A DNA stretch of 64,000 nucleotides from contig NZ_JAAVJL010000001.1 of the NCBI RefSeq assembly GCF_012863495.1, positions 3,630,967 to 3,694,966 on the forward strand. The letters run 5' to 3'. Below are positions 35,083 to 46,108 of this stretch, in pieces. The notes beneath the pieces were generated by a model that was given only the letters and a program-made list of their open reading frames with translations, was not told the origin of the DNA and searched no databases. Position numbers and translations under genes: made by a program. Every line of letters starts with the position of its first letter. Position 1 is the stretch's first letter. Origin of the DNA: Pseudanabaena yagii GIHE-NHR1. GTDB taxonomy: Bacteria; Cyanobacteriota; Cyanobacteriia; Pseudanabaenales; Pseudanabaenaceae.

Positions 35083-38016
35083 TTACTGACTCAGAGGCAT
35101 TGGTGACGAAAGCATACTTTGGAGAGAAGTACTGACTGAGATCAGCAAATGTTGTGTATATAGAGGATCTTCACGCAGTGCTTGCATAAATACTTTGGCA
35201 TTAATCGCCAAGATCAAGGTCTCAGGGGATGTGGCGATCGCTAAATTAGTAAATGGCTTTTGGGTTAATACCTCCAATTGTCCAATCGTTTGATTAGGAG
35301 CGATCTTTTTGACACGCTGACGGCGATCGCTACCCGTAGCACGAATCTCAACAGAGCCATTGATGACTGCCCAAATAGTCTTGGGCAAATCGCCTGTTTG
35401 ATAGATTACTTCATTCGGTTGGTAAACCTTTACCTCGGCATATCTGGCAATCTCCGCAAGGGCATCGGTTTGGATTGGACGAAACAGACTATTACGGAAC
35501 AGTAGCAAAAGTTTCTCAAAGGTATCGACACCTTGATTATTTATAGAATTTAACAAGTTGGTTGCCAAGTTGTCACTTGATAGATCTGCGGATACCTGAG
35601 ATCGATCTTGAGAATTATGTTGATTGCTCCTAACAACTATGGCTGCTTCTTCAGACAATAATGTATGCGGATAGCGATCACTCAAAATCTGTTGAGCCTC
35701 GACCCTAGCTTTGGGCAAATCAATTTGCTTCAAGGCATAGAGACTACCTGTGTGGACTAAAGTATCAGAATCTTCCATTAACTGAACTAGTACCGTAAAA
35801 ACCGATTCCCGACTCGTCGGTGATAAGCGAGATTCTGCAATATCTGTAATCGTATTCAAAATTGCGATCACCTGTGGTGGTAAGCGATCGTGCCAAGGTA
35901 GATCTTCAGTTTCGTCATGGAGGAGATCGAGTAACAGATTTGCGGCAAGCCCTTTGTGGGTAAGTGCTTCTAGATTCTTCGCAATTTGATAGGCTTCAGG
36001 CACATCACCAAAGATTTCCAGAATGCGAAGTAATTTGATGATCAGCGATCGCTGACGTTGTTGCAACTTAAATACAAGTAAACTGACCACATCTACTGGT
36101 AGATTGCTAGCCCGTTGCAGAATATGTGTATGGCGTGTAAGGGTTTGCAGTTTTTGATAGGCATCCTGTGCGGTTGTGTCCAACAGGCTACCCTGCTTGC
36201 AAATACTCGCTAAAATATCCGTCTCCTCCTGTGCTGTCACATTGTATTCCTGTCGAAAAGCCAAAATCTGTGCTTCTTTCAGTTGCATAGATTTGTTTAA
36301 AGGCAAATCGCTCTCCACCAGTTCCCGCAACATTAGTTCCAAAGAGTGACGATATTTACCTAAGCGCGATTCATTCTCTTGCATAATTTGGCGAGAAGGA
36401 CTAAGCAACTCAACATCATTAATCCCCAATTCACCAAGAATGTGATTATGTTCTTCCTCATTAATATCTAGCTGTTGACGCATCAGATCGAATACTTCTA
36501 GACTGCTCGAAGAATTGATATTGCCTGCGTTCAAGGCTTCTTTGAGCACATCCTTATACATTTGTACCCGCTTTTCATGGGTGAGATCTGGAAGGGTTTT
36601 GGCAAGTACATAGACTTCATCGGGTTTCAGTTCAGCAAGTGATTGCCCTTCCAATACCTTAGAAAAATCAAAGGCAAACTTACTAAGTTGTCGGCGCAAA
36701 CTTGCCGCTAAACTCTCACGGGCATACATCTGTGAAGATCTGCCAAAAGTGCGATAAAACCACATCGTCGAAGCAATGACGGCAAACCAACCAATAAACT
36801 GTTGCTCAAATGGTGGTAGCCATCCCAAAGTAGGATTTACGCCCATCCAAAACAGCAGATTAAAGGAGATAAACGCGCATAGAGTAAAGGCTCGATGTTG
36901 GATTTGCGAGGCACTGACTGCGAAATTGCGCCGCTTAGCATAACGTTTGTAAATACGTTCTAATCGTCTCCCAATTACATAGGTCAACAATGTGGAAGTA
37001 GTTAGAGTTAAGGGAACCGCTAAAATTTTAGGAATAGGAATCGCCTGTCCAGCAATATAAAATCCCGATTGAAAAAGCATGGCAAATTGATTTGTTTCGC
37101 CCCATACACCCCCAGCTAAAAAGTTGGGATTACCAGAATACAAGGTGAAATAGGCATAGAATCCAATCACTAAGCCCACATAACCGTAATAAAGCAATTT
37201 GCGATCGCTACGATTAATCCCATCCCAATAGGCACGTTCCGCATCAATATCAAAACAAGGCGACTGACAACTGACACAAGCGCTTTTCTCCTTACCAGAG
37301 CGATCGACTGTACGGCACATCGATTGCGTAATCCCCGATTCTTGATTCTGGTGCGCTTCGCTTGCCATTAATCCACGCGGGCCAGTATAGACATTTTGCA
37401 CGGGAGCCATTGGGCAAAAATATTGACACCAAGATTTACCTGCATAGAGAAATCCGACGGTGATCGCCGTAAAGATGGTGATACATAAAAAAACACCGAG
37501 GGCAAGGCGATCAGAGTTTACAAATAGCAAGCGTACATTTAAGCCGAGAAACAATAGCCCAAATTGCATGTATAGGGAATTGCGCCCCAACCATGAGTTT
37601 TTAGCGATTACGACAGGTTCCGATCTCATAGTATTCGTGAGCGGATCGACACTACGACGGCGACGCTGCCATCCTAAAGCTCTGGGAATTTGTGACAAAA
37701 ACATCAATGGACAAATACGCCGCCAAGCCTCATGCCCGAAGACTAGCATCATAAATATCCCAAGAGGAACAATCATCCCCCAGAAAATTCTTGCTCCCAT
37801 GGCATAGGGGGCAAGATCATTGCAAAAATTCTGAAATTGCACACAACCCAATTCTTTCTTGATGCGAAAGGGGCTGAGTAACATATGGGGATCATTCGGA
37901 TCAGTCAAATGGTGCGATATGGGGTCATAAAACATCGAAAAGATTAAAATTAACCATCCGATCGCCAAAAGCCATCGAACATAATGCATCTGTTTTTCTG
38001 ATACTTTTTGCCACAT
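35083..38016 (-). CDS. NapH/NosR-like membrane polyferredoxin with C-terminal cyclic nucleotide-binding domain
   Basis: A 977-residue protein. Residues 1-430 hold about eight to ten membrane helices and cysteine motifs of the NapH/NosR/RdxA class: RRICPLMFLSQIPRALG, CQYFCPMAPVQNVYTGPRG, and CRTVDRSGKEKSACVSCQSP followed by CF. The exact cysteine spacing is not that of a standard pair of 4Fe-4S ferredoxin sites. Residues about 450-830 are helical and HEAT-like. The last 120 residues are a cNMP-binding domain (YAEVKVYQPNEVIYQTGDLP, WAVINGSVEIRA, IGQLEVLTQKPFTNLAIA). This suggests membrane electron transfer gated by cAMP or cGMP; the function is not established. The start is ATG 38016. Confidence 0.84.
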   Translation of the reverse strand: MWQKVSEKQMHYVRWLLAIGWLILIFSMFYDPISHHLTDPNDPHMLLSPFRIKKELGCVQFQNFCNDLAPYAMGARIFWGMIVPLGIFMMLVFGHEAWRRICPLMFLSQIPRALGWQRRRRSVDPLTNTMRSEPVVIAKNSWLGRNSLYMQFGLLFLGLNVRLLFVNSDRLALGVFLCITIFTAITVGFLYAGKSWCQYFCPMAPVQNVYTGPRGLMASEAHQNQESGITQSMCRTVDRSGKEKSACVSCQSPCFDIDAERAYWDGINRSDRKLLYYGYVGLVIGFYAYFTLYSGNPNFLAGGVWGETNQFAMLFQSGFYIAGQAIPIPKILAVPLTLTTSTLLTYVIGRRLERIYKRYAKRRNFAVSASQIQHRAFTLCAFISFNLLFWMGVNPTLGWLPPFEQQFIGWFAVIASTMWFYRTFGRSSQMYARESLAASLRRQLSKFAFDFSKVLEGQSLAELKPDEVYVLAKTLPDLTHEKRVQMYKDVLKEALNAGNINSSSSLEVFDLMRQQLDINEEEHNHILGELGINDVELLSPSRQIMQENESRLGKYRHSLELMLRELVESDLPLNKSMQLKEAQILAFRQEYNVTAQEETDILASICKQGSLLDTTAQDAYQKLQTLTRHTHILQRASNLPVDVVSLLVFKLQQRQRSLIIKLLRILEIFGDVPEAYQIAKNLEALTHKGLAANLLLDLLHDETEDLPWHDRLPPQVIAILNTITDIAESRLSPTSRESVFTVLVQLMEDSDTLVHTGSLYALKQIDLPKARVEAQQILSDRYPHTLLSEEAAIVVRSNQHNSQDRSQVSADLSSDNLATNLLNSINNQGVDTFEKLLLLFRNSLFRPIQTDALAEIARYAEVKVYQPNEVIYQTGDLPKTIWAVINGSVEIRATGSDRRQRVKKIAPNQTIGQLEVLTQKPFTNLAIATSPETLILAINAKVFMQALREDPLYTQHLLISVSTSLQSMLSSPMPLSQ

Positions 38017-38174
38017 GGAATGAATTCACCGTCAATAATTGTTTCCTCATAGCAAATAGATGTATTTAATCGTTATGCGCCCTCATAACATATTCCCGAA
38101 AATCACACTTTAAAAATTTAAAACCACTGCCTAGAGAAGGTTGGTAGTCCTAAAAAGGAAAGGATTTATTGTGG
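38017..38174. other. spacer between divergent redox and permease genes (left part)
   Basis: AT-rich DNA upstream of the leftward polyferredoxin gene; its promoter should lie here. No hairpin or open frame stands out before repeat A begins at 38175. Confidence 0.4.
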
Positions 38175-38289
38175 TAAGGGATTTGCTATAAATTAAAGTA
38201 CCTGTGGCTTCGACTCCTCTCAGCCAAAGTTAGCTGAGCGAAGTCGAAGCTAGATTTTGGTGGGACATTTTTTATCCGCAAGTCCCTAA
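38175..38289 (-). mobile_element. repeat A, copy 3 (reverse orientation)
   Basis: It reads TAAGGGATTTGC, ATTAAAGTACCTGTGGCTTC, the palindrome with CTCAGCCAAAGTTAGCTGAG, then GGTGGGACATTTTTTATCCG and CAAGTCCCTA. The order is reversed relative to copies 2 and 5, so the element occurs in both orientations. The 208 bp between it and the permease start hold only AT-rich sequence with a short TCTAGAACATG...TTTCTAGA palindrome. Confidence 0.75.
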
Positions 38290-38497
38290 TTGCTTACCAT
38301 TTTAAAAATATGGATTAGCCTGAATACTGCCCAAAAATATAACTAAAAATAACTTTTTATCTAGAACATGTCGTGCAGCATTTTGTTTCTAGATATTTAG
38401 CAAATATTTCCTAAACATTTACCAAATAAATATCTAGTGCTGTTGAATAACTTAAAGCTTGCCTTAGACTGAAGAAGCGTTATCAATAAGTTGCTCT

Positions 38498-40462
38498 ATG
38501 GCTTCCCCTGTCCCTTCTTCCAACAAATCTGAGACACTTCAAAATTTGAAGCATTGGCTGCTGGCAGGCAGCCATCAACCTAAAGACAACTCCGACAAAC
38601 ACAACGAACCATCGCATAAGCACAGCGATAAGCATAGCTGGTGGCAGGTGATGTGTTTAACAGGGGTGGACTATTTTTCTACCCTTGGATATCAACCCGG
38701 AATTGCTGCGGTTGCCGCAGGAGCCTTATCACCGATCGCTACTTTGATCTTGTTGCTATTAACTCTATTTGGGGCATTACCGATTTATCGCAAAGTTGCC
38801 ACCATTAGTCCTAATGGCGAAGGTTCCCTCGCGATGTTAGAGCATTTACTGACATGGTGGCAGGGTAAGCTATTAGTCCTTTGCTTGCTGGGATTTGTAG
38901 CAACGGACTTTATTATCACCATTACGCTCTCAGCCGCCGATGCCACTGCCCACATTGTGGAAAATCCCCTAGTACCCGAATTTTTTCATGGGCAAGTAGT
39001 CCCCATCACCCTAGTGCTCATTGCTTTGCTAGGTGCAGTTTTTCTCAAAGGTTTTCGTGAAGCGATCGGCATTGCCGTCATTTTAGTAGCTGTATATTTG
39101 CTACTGAACTTGATTACGGTATTTGTTGGACTTCAGCATATATATAACCAACCCGCAGTAATTAACAATTGGCAAAATGCGGTCTTTGCGAATAATCAAA
39201 ATCCATTGATGCTATTAGGAATTTCGATCTTGGTATTCCCAAAACTCGCCTTGGGACTATCAGGATTTGAGACAGGTGTTGCTGTGATGCCCTTAGTAAA
39301 AGGATATAGCGACGATAGCGAACAGACACCCAAGGGACGGATCAAAAATACTCACAAGATGCTAGCTAGTGCGGCTTGGATTATGAGTTTTTTCCTCCTC
39401 ACAAGTAGCATTGTCACCACTTTTTTGATTCCTGCGGCAGAGTTTGAGACAGGTGGCAAAGCTAATGGTCGGGCCCTCGCATTTCTAGCACACCAGTTTT
39501 TTGGTGATATTTTCGGAACTGTCTACGATCTGAGCACCATTTCAATTTTGTGGTTTGCAGGTGCATCGGCTATGGCGGGGCTATTAAATATCGTGCCACG
39601 ATATCTTCCTCGCTACGGTATGGCTCCCAACTGGACATTGGCAGTTCGTCCCTTGGTTTTGGTTTATACCGCGATCGCCTTTATTGTCACCCTAATTTTT
39701 CAAGCAAATGTGGAAGCTCAAGGTGGAGCATACGCTACAGGAGTATTGGTACTAATGAGTTCGGCGGCGTTTGCTGTAACCTTGGCATCCTATAAACAGC
39801 GTAAACGTACCGAAGTAACCTTATTTGGCAGCATTACAGTTGTTTTTATCTATACGACGATCGCTAATATTGTCGAAAGACCAGATGGTATCAAGATCGC
39901 AGCAATTTTTATTGCCATTATTGTCATGACATCTTTGGTGTCGCGCGTTTGGCGATCAACCGAGTTACGAGCAGACACCGTAGAAATGGACGAACTAGCT
40001 CAAAGCTTTATTCAAACTAGTCCCGAACATACAGTACGGATCATTGCCCATCGTCCTAATCGTGGAGATGAACTGGAATATAGCCAAAAAGAACAAGATA
40101 CCCGCCAAGAACATCACTTGCCCGTTGACGATCCCCTGATTTTCTTAGAGATCAAGGTTTCCGATCCCTCTGAATTTGCGGGAACGATTTACATCGAGGG
40201 GTATCAGGTGGGTGAACATCGCATTTTGCGATCGCGCGGTGCGGCTGTGCCCAATACGATCGCCGCAATTTTGTTTGAGATTCGCGAACGAACTCATAAA
40301 TTGCCCCATGCCTATTTTGGCTGGGCTGAGGGTAATCCACTCCAATACTTGATGCGCTTTATTTTGTTTGGCGAGGGTGATATTGCGATCGTTACCCGTG
40401 AAGTGTTACGCACCGCCGAAAAAGATCCCAAACGTCGTCCGGGAATTCATGTTGGCGGCTAG
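38498..40462 (+). CDS. APC-superfamily amino acid/cation permease
   Basis: A 654-residue membrane protein. A hydrophilic, His/Lys/Ser-rich N-terminus of about 50 residues precedes [20 protein letters not shown] and [20 protein letters not shown], the typical first helix of APC transporters. About twelve hydrophobic segments extend to residue about 480 ([40 protein letters not shown]). The C-terminal 150 residues are soluble ([38 protein letters not shown]), reminiscent of the regulatory tails on KimA/KUP-like potassium transporters. The substrate cannot be told; amino acid or potassium are both possible. Confidence 0.82.
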   Translation: MASPVPSSNKSETLQNLKHWLLAGSHQPKDNSDKHNEPSHKHSDKHSWWQVMCLTGVDYFSTLGYQPGIAAVAAGALSPIATLILLLLTLFGALPIYRKVATISPNGEGSLAMLEHLLTWWQGKLLVLCLLGFVATDFIITITLSAADATAHIVENPLVPEFFHGQVVPITLVLIALLGAVFLKGFREAIGIAVILVAVYLLLNLITVFVGLQHIYNQPAVINNWQNAVFANNQNPLMLLGISILVFPKLALGLSGFETGVAVMPLVKGYSDDSEQTPKGRIKNTHKMLASAAWIMSFFLLTSSIVTTFLIPAAEFETGGKANGRALAFLAHQFFGDIFGTVYDLSTISILWFAGASAMAGLLNIVPRYLPRYGMAPNWTLAVRPLVLVYTAIAFIVTLIFQANVEAQGGAYATGVLVLMSSAAFAVTLASYKQRKRTEVTLFGSITVVFIYTTIANIVERPDGIKIAAIFIAIIVMTSLVSRVWRSTELRADTVEMDELAQSFIQTSPEHTVRIIAHRPNRGDELEYSQKEQDTRQEHHLPVDDPLIFLEIKVSDPSEFAGTIYIEGYQVGEHRILRSRGAAVPNTIAAILFEIRERTHKLPHAYFGWAEGNPLQYLMRFILFGEGDIAIVTREVLRTAEKDPKRRPGIHVGG

Positions 40463-40486
40463 CATTTAAAGCTTGAAATATAAAAG

Positions 40487-40570
40487 CAAAAGCCTGTAGC
40501 GCAAGCTGAGCTTGCGCTACAGGCTTTTGTATAGTTAGCAGCATACCCATAAGGCTATGCTGCTAACTAT
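40487..40570 (+). terminator. two hairpins after the permease gene
   Basis: CAAAAGCCTGTAGCGCAAGC(T) is mirrored exactly with a one-base centre at 40487-40529. ATAGTTAGCAGCATA...TATGCTGCTAACTAT follows at 40531-40570 and ends in a T-run. The second lies 48 bp before the GTG of the TPR gene, so it separates the two transcripts. Confidence 0.7.
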
Positions 40571-40617
40571 TTTTTGCCAACTGCTATTATGATGTATCTG
40601 GATTTAGGGTAAATATC

Positions 40618-41487
40618 GTGACTCAACGTACAGCAAGGCAATGGATTATTAACGGTGTTTTAATCGTAATTACGCTCTCGTTTCTAGGCGTATCGATCGC
40701 ACCATTGATCGGCGGTCTCTTTGCCCCACCTACTCAGCAAGCCCAAGCTACTAATCCTAATCAAAACACCTCCGAACAGGATCGTATTAAAATTCAGATC
40801 GAGGGCTTTGAAGCTGTACTCAAAAGCGATCCTAAAAATCAAACTGCACTCATTGGGTTAGTCAATCTCAGAAATCAATTAGGCAAGGTTAAAGAAACGA
40901 TCGAGCCATTGCAAACTCTGTCCGATGCTTTTCCAGATACTCCTGAATATCGGATGACCTTAGCCAAAACCTATCTCGAACTCAAAGACACCAAAAATGC
41001 GGCGGCGGAATATCGCAAGATTTTGACGACAAAACCTGGGTATATTCCTGCATTACAAAGTGTCGTTGGACTTGAGCTAAATGACAAACGCCCTGAAGCA
41101 GCGATCGGACTACTCCAAGACACCCTTAAAACCGCAGAAACTGCTAATAAAATCCAAGCCAATGCTGTAGATACTGCTTCAGTACGCTGGATTCTCGGTG
41201 AAGTTTATCGCCAACAAAATCGCCTTGATGATTCGATCGCTACTTACGATCAAATGATTAAAGAAAATCCTAAAGATTTCCGTCCCTACGTTGGTAAAGC
41301 ACAGCTAAGACAAGTTCAAGGCAAGGATGATGAAGCAAAGAAACTCTTTGATAAAGGTCTAGAACTAGCTCCTGCTGATTTTAAAGATGAAGTTAAGCGC
41401 CTCGCAGCCCTCTCTCCACAAAAACAACCCTTTACCAACTCCACTCAAACACCTAGCTCTACTGATTCTCCAACCAAAAAGCCATAA
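40618..41487 (+). CDS. membrane-anchored TPR protein
   Basis: A 289-residue protein with one N-terminal membrane helix (about 10-32, WIINGVLIVITLSFLGVSIA). A Gln/Asn/Thr-rich spacer follows, then about five tetratricopeptide repeats (for example EAVLKSDPKNQTALIGLVNL, YRMTLAKTYLELKDTKNAAA, SVRWILGEVYRQQNRLDDSI, ATYDQMIKENPKDFRPYVGK). The tail is Ser/Thr/Pro-rich. The start is GTG 40618, placing the basic residues RTARQ before the helix. TPR proteins of this shape in cyanobacteria often aid thylakoid complex assembly, but no specific partner can be inferred. Confidence 0.82.
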   Translation: MTQRTARQWIINGVLIVITLSFLGVSIAPLIGGLFAPPTQQAQATNPNQNTSEQDRIKIQIEGFEAVLKSDPKNQTALIGLVNLRNQLGKVKETIEPLQTLSDAFPDTPEYRMTLAKTYLELKDTKNAAAEYRKILTTKPGYIPALQSVVGLELNDKRPEAAIGLLQDTLKTAETANKIQANAVDTASVRWILGEVYRQQNRLDDSIATYDQMIKENPKDFRPYVGKAQLRQVQGKDDEAKKLFDKGLELAPADFKDEVKRLAALSPQKQPFTNSTQTPSSTDSPTKKP

Positions 41488-41702
41488 AAAGTCATAAGAC
41501 TATAAAAAGCCTTAAAAGTAATGTAAATGACATCATGTTTGGCATCATCAGTCAAAAATGAAAATACTCACAACTTTAAAAAATTACTTACAGACCTTTG
41601 AACTGAAGTAACTATGAATTACTCCGTCTACTTAGAGCGGAGTAATTCTTTCTTAATAGATTGCAAAAACAGAATGCGATCGCAGTAATTCTCATTAATT
41701 AA
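41488..41702. other. spacer after the TPR gene
   Basis: AT-rich spacer with one hairpin at about 41614-41654 (AATTACTCCGTC / AGCGGAGTAATT). No gene is seen before the hairpin block at 41703. Confidence 0.4.
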
Positions 41703-41852
41703 GAACTAATTTTTTGAAAGCCTACCTAGAAATAGGTGGGCTTTCAAAAAATTAGTTCTATTGTTTTCAGTGCCAAAGGCACTGAAAACAACTAATTGAT
41801 CATAAAAATTAAAAACCTGTGGCGCAATCTACGAGCGCGCCACAGGTTTTTA
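41703..41852. repeat. three consecutive long hairpins upstream of purA
   Basis: Three palindromes follow one another: GAACTAATTTTTTGAAAGCC and its mirror at 41703-41759; TTGTTTTCAGTGCC-AAA-GGCACTGAAAACAA at 41761-41791; and TTAAAAACCTGTGGCGC / GCGCCACAGGTTTTTAA at 41809-41852. No open frame is present. They could terminate read-through into purA or mark insertion of small repeats. Confidence 0.7.
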
Positions 41853-41928
41853 ATTATGCATAGCTAATTAAGTGATTGACAAATGCTCATGTCTTTTGAG
41901 ATGATTGATGATTGTGAGATTTTATTGA

Positions 41929-43254
<1,326 letters not shown>

Positions 43255-43279
43255 AACTAAGCAATCATAAATTACCAAA

Positions 43280-43831
43280 ATGCAATTACAAATTAACGCC
43301 TCTACCCGTACTCTATCTAACAACCGCGCCCTGCGCCGCAACGGTCAAGTTCCTGCAACCGTATATGGACATAAGGGTGCTGATTCGATCTCGATCACTT
43401 TAGATGCTAAGGAAGCAACCACTTTGTTACGTGAAGCAACGATTAATAACACATTGATCGAAGTAAATGTAACTGATGGCGACTTTAAAGGCAAAACACT
43501 ATTGCGTGAAGTCCAAAATCATCCTTACAAAAATGATATCTATCACCTCAGCTTTTTTGCGATCGAGTCGCAATCGAAGATTGAAGTAGATATTCCTCTC
43601 CACTTTGTTGGTGTACCTGTTGGCGTAAAAGTTGGTGGTGGTTCCGTTGATACCATCAAAAACTATGTACGTGTATCTTGCGCTCCTAATAATGTCCCTG
43701 AAAGCTTTGAGCTAGATATTACTCCTCTCGAAATCGGTAAGGGTATTCACGTTAGCGAAATTCCTTATCCCGAAGGCGTTAAGCCTGTAACCGAAGGTAC
43801 TGCTCTTGTAGTTACTATTCTCAAGAAGTAA
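43280..43831 (+). CDS. rplY: 50S ribosomal protein L25 (CTC type)
   Basis: A 183-residue two-domain L25. The N-terminal 5S rRNA-binding domain spans LQINASTRTLSNNRALRRNG, QVPATVYGHKGADSI and TLLREVQNHPYKNDIYHLSF. The C-terminal beta domain contains EVDIPLHFVGVPVGVKVGGG, and the end is EGTALVVTILKK. This longer CTC form is usual in cyanobacteria, unlike the short E. coli protein. It sits just behind purA and is closed by a strong terminator. Confidence 0.92.
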   Translation: MQLQINASTRTLSNNRALRRNGQVPATVYGHKGADSISITLDAKEATTLLREATINNTLIEVNVTDGDFKGKTLLREVQNHPYKNDIYHLSFFAIESQSKIEVDIPLHFVGVPVGVKVGGGSVDTIKNYVRVSCAPNNVPESFELDITPLEIGKGIHVSEIPYPEGVKPVTEGTALVVTILKK

Positions 43832-43850
43832 AATCGCAAAGCAATTTGCG

Positions 43851-43885
43851 TATAAAAAAGGGGCGCTTTGCGCCCCTTTTTTATA
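43851..43885. terminator. bidirectional terminator between rplY and the Crp-like gene
   Basis: AAAAAAGGGGCGC and GCGCCCCTTTTTT pair around TTT with A/T tails; the two genes converge on it. Confidence 0.88.
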
Positions 43886-44510
43886 CCAAAATAATATGCC
43901 GATCGCGATCAACTTTGAGCCAACCTTCATCCTGTAGAAGCTTCATCGCTCGAGTAACAGTGACGCGGGTACTGCTAATGGCACTAGCCAGATGTTGGTG
44001 GGTGAGTCGAACCGTTAACCGAGTGCCACCATCAACGGCTACACCCACTTCTTGTTTTAGCAAAAGTAGGATTTGGCGTAGACGCTCCTCCACCCGTTTA
44101 TTACTGACTAGGGCAAGTAAAGCTTCGGTTTGCTGAAGGCGACGATTGAGATGTTGCAAAATTCCTTGATAAAGTTGTGGCGATTGTTCTAGTTCGGTAA
44201 GTGTGAATCGCATCAAGTCAACATCTGAGAGGGCGATCGCCTGATATGGCTCCAGATGGGTCAGGGGTAAACCAAAGGGCATGGCTTGCACTGCAAAGCC
44301 TACCAGTACTTCATCACCTGAGGGATGAAGGGTATTAAGTTGCACCACTCCACGGCAAACCACCCATACTTCATGGGAATACATGGGAATGATTTGTCCA
44401 CTTTTGTAAGTGTGCATGGTGCGACCACGATAAATTTCTTCGAGCGATCGCCGCCAATCAATTACAGAAGTTGTGGAATTAAGATCGAAATTAGAGAACG
44501 TATATGTCAT
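43881..44510 (-). CDS. Crp/Fnr-family transcriptional regulator
   Basis: A 209-residue protein with an N-terminal cupin-like effector domain (about 20-110: HTYKSGQIIPMYSHEVWVVC, RGVVQLNTLHPSGDEVLVGF) and a long dimer helix. The C-terminal winged HTH is LTVRLTHQHLASAISSTRVT followed by VTRAMKLLQDEGWLKVD. The effector pocket lacks an obvious RxS cAMP phosphate-binding motif of the Crp type, so cAMP binding is doubtful, and there are no Fnr-type N-terminal cysteines. The HTH matches the NtcA/Crp group. Its targets are unknown. Confidence 0.87.
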   Translation of the reverse strand: MTYTFSNFDLNSTTSVIDWRRSLEEIYRGRTMHTYKSGQIIPMYSHEVWVVCRGVVQLNTLHPSGDEVLVGFAVQAMPFGLPLTHLEPYQAIALSDVDLMRFTLTELEQSPQLYQGILQHLNRRLQQTEALLALVSNKRVEERLRQILLLLKQEVGVAVDGGTRLTVRLTHQHLASAISSTRVTVTRAMKLLQDEGWLKVDRDRHIILV

Positions 44511-44696
44511 ATCAGCGTGAGGTACACATTAAGTATCCTATGTGTTTCTCAACACCATCGGGTTAAGGTCAGTTTATTAAATTGATAAATTCTTCTTAAA
44601 TACATATTTTGAAGATTTACAACTTATAAAACTCATATTATTGAGATACTTACTAAAAGTTGCATCCATCACAGGTCATAGATTCATGACAATCAT

Positions 44697-44751
44697 AAAA
44701 ACCATAAAGATAGAGGCGTTGCTTAGCAACGCCTCTATCTTTATGGTTTTT
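44697..44751 (-). terminator. perfect 26-bp hairpin at the end of the carboxypeptidase gene
   Basis: AAAAACCATAAAGATAGAGG continues to CGTTGC and is mirrored exactly around TTA. It overlaps the stop region of the leftward gene that starts at 46108. The remaining spacer up to 44511 shows nothing else. Confidence 0.75.
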
Positions 44752-46108
44752 ATTTAATAACTTCGTTGCGATCGCTGTCTCGCCAAGGGGTTTCGGTAAA
44801 ACTAGGGCTAGGCGATTTGGGCAATCCCCATTTAGCAACTAAATTTTGGAGGACATGATCTTGCGATCGGTGAAAGTCATCGATATTGCCTTCTCCCCGA
44901 TTGATCAGAGAAAACCAAATTACCCCATGCTGCTGGGTTTGCACTACACCTGCTAAGGCACTGACATCGGATAGGGTTCCTGTTTTGACGATCGCCCATC
45001 TAGGCATTTTGCGCCCCTCGATCGTGCCACAGTTGCAATTACTCATCGGAAAGAGATCGGCAAGGGTCAACCCTTCGACTTGAGCACGATTATGCACTGC
45101 CATCAAAATGGCAACAATTGCACGAGGGGAAATTTGATTTGCCTGTCCTAGTCCCGAACCGTTAACCAGTCTGATTTCTGATAGTGGCATATCCGTCGCA
45201 TTAGCTGCGATCGCCGCTACTTGTTGACCACCACCCAATTGCGAAGCCAACATCTCCGCCATCTCATTATTGCTAAAGGTATTCATGCGTTTGAGGATTT
45301 GCCACAGAGGTAGTGACGCATGACGAATTAATAACCTAGTCGTATTGCTAGCACTGGAGTATGCCCCAATTCGTACATTACCAAGAATCACTAATTGCGG
45401 CTTAGCTGTGCCCACAGGCATGGTGGCATATTGCTCTGCAACCTCTCCTTCCCATTGGCTACTGTCAAAGGCGAGACGCAAAAAGTTAGCCACTTTGGAT
45501 GAATCGGTTTCAAAATTCATGGCAAATCTACCTGTAATGATTAGATTGCCTTGAATGCGTTTAATGCCAAGTTTATTGAGTTTATTGCCAAGAGCGATCG
45601 CTTCTTCCCATACAAAAAATGGATCGCCGCCGCCTTCAATAATCAAGTCTCCCTTGAGCGTATCGCCCACCAGATTACCCGTGGTGCTGATATTGGTAAT
45701 AAAGCGATAATTTGATCCCCATGTTTGCAATGAGGCAAGTGTCGTTACAATTTTGGTGAGCGATGCTGAGGGTAAGGGGCGATTTGATAAATATCCTGAA
45801 ACGATCGCGCCATCATGGGACTGAATCCATGCACCTTGATCGGGATTAGTTAATCCTACTTGTTTGAGTTCATTGAGCATTCCTGCGATCGCCTGTTTCG
45901 CTACAGGGTCAGGTGTGGTGCTTGCACTTACGTCTGATGCTAAGACAGGACGAGTAGCATAGCTCATGAGTGAGTTTGGTACTGTAGCGACTGCACGACC
46001 ATCAAGAGCTTGGGTCGAAACAGACAACAACAAAGCGCCAACTAAACTCCACATAGTCATAAAGAAAACCAAAATTAGATTTGTACAGATGCTGGTGTTG
46101 CCAACCAT
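44750..46108 (-). CDS. D-alanyl-D-alanine carboxypeptidase / PBP4 type (peptidase S13)
   Basis: A 452-residue exported penicillin-binding protein that trims or cleaves peptidoglycan cross-links. The N-terminal hydrophobic segment (LILVFFMTMWSLVGALLLSV) is a signal peptide. The active-site SxxK is SLTK in NRPLPSASLTKIVTTLA, the SxN is in MNTFSNNEMAEML, and the KTG is in WAIVKTGTLSDVSALAG. RLVNGSGLGQANQISPR is also typical of S13. The ATG at 46108 lies directly at the edge of a repeat A copy, so its ribosome-binding region is made of repeat sequence (AAGTCCCTT before ATG). Confidence 0.9.
   Translation of the reverse strand: MVGNTSICTNLILVFFMTMWSLVGALLLSVSTQALDGRAVATVPNSLMSYATRPVLASDVSASTTPDPVAKQAIAGMLNELKQVGLTNPDQGAWIQSHDGAIVSGYLSNRPLPSASLTKIVTTLASLQTWGSNYRFITNISTTGNLVGDTLKGDLIIEGGGDPFFVWEEAIALGNKLNKLGIKRIQGNLIITGRFAMNFETDSSKVANFLRLAFDSSQWEGEVAEQYATMPVGTAKPQLVILGNVRIGAYSSASNTTRLLIRHASLPLWQILKRMNTFSNNEMAEMLASQLGGGQQVAAIAANATDMPLSEIRLVNGSGLGQANQISPRAIVAILMAVHNRAQVEGLTLADLFPMSNCNCGTIEGRKMPRWAIVKTGTLSDVSALAGVVQTQQHGVIWFSLINRGEGNIDDFHRSQDHVLQNLVAKWGLPKSPSPSFTETPWRDSDRNEVIK

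Noticed and set aside
38290..38497. Riboswitch (for example c-di-AMP) ahead of the permease
   Set aside because: No conserved riboswitch core could be recognised; the leader is simply AT-rich.
43881..44510. NtcA, the nitrogen regulator
   Set aside because: The HTH is similar to the family, but the effector domain and length do not clearly match NtcA, so only the Crp/Fnr family is claimed.
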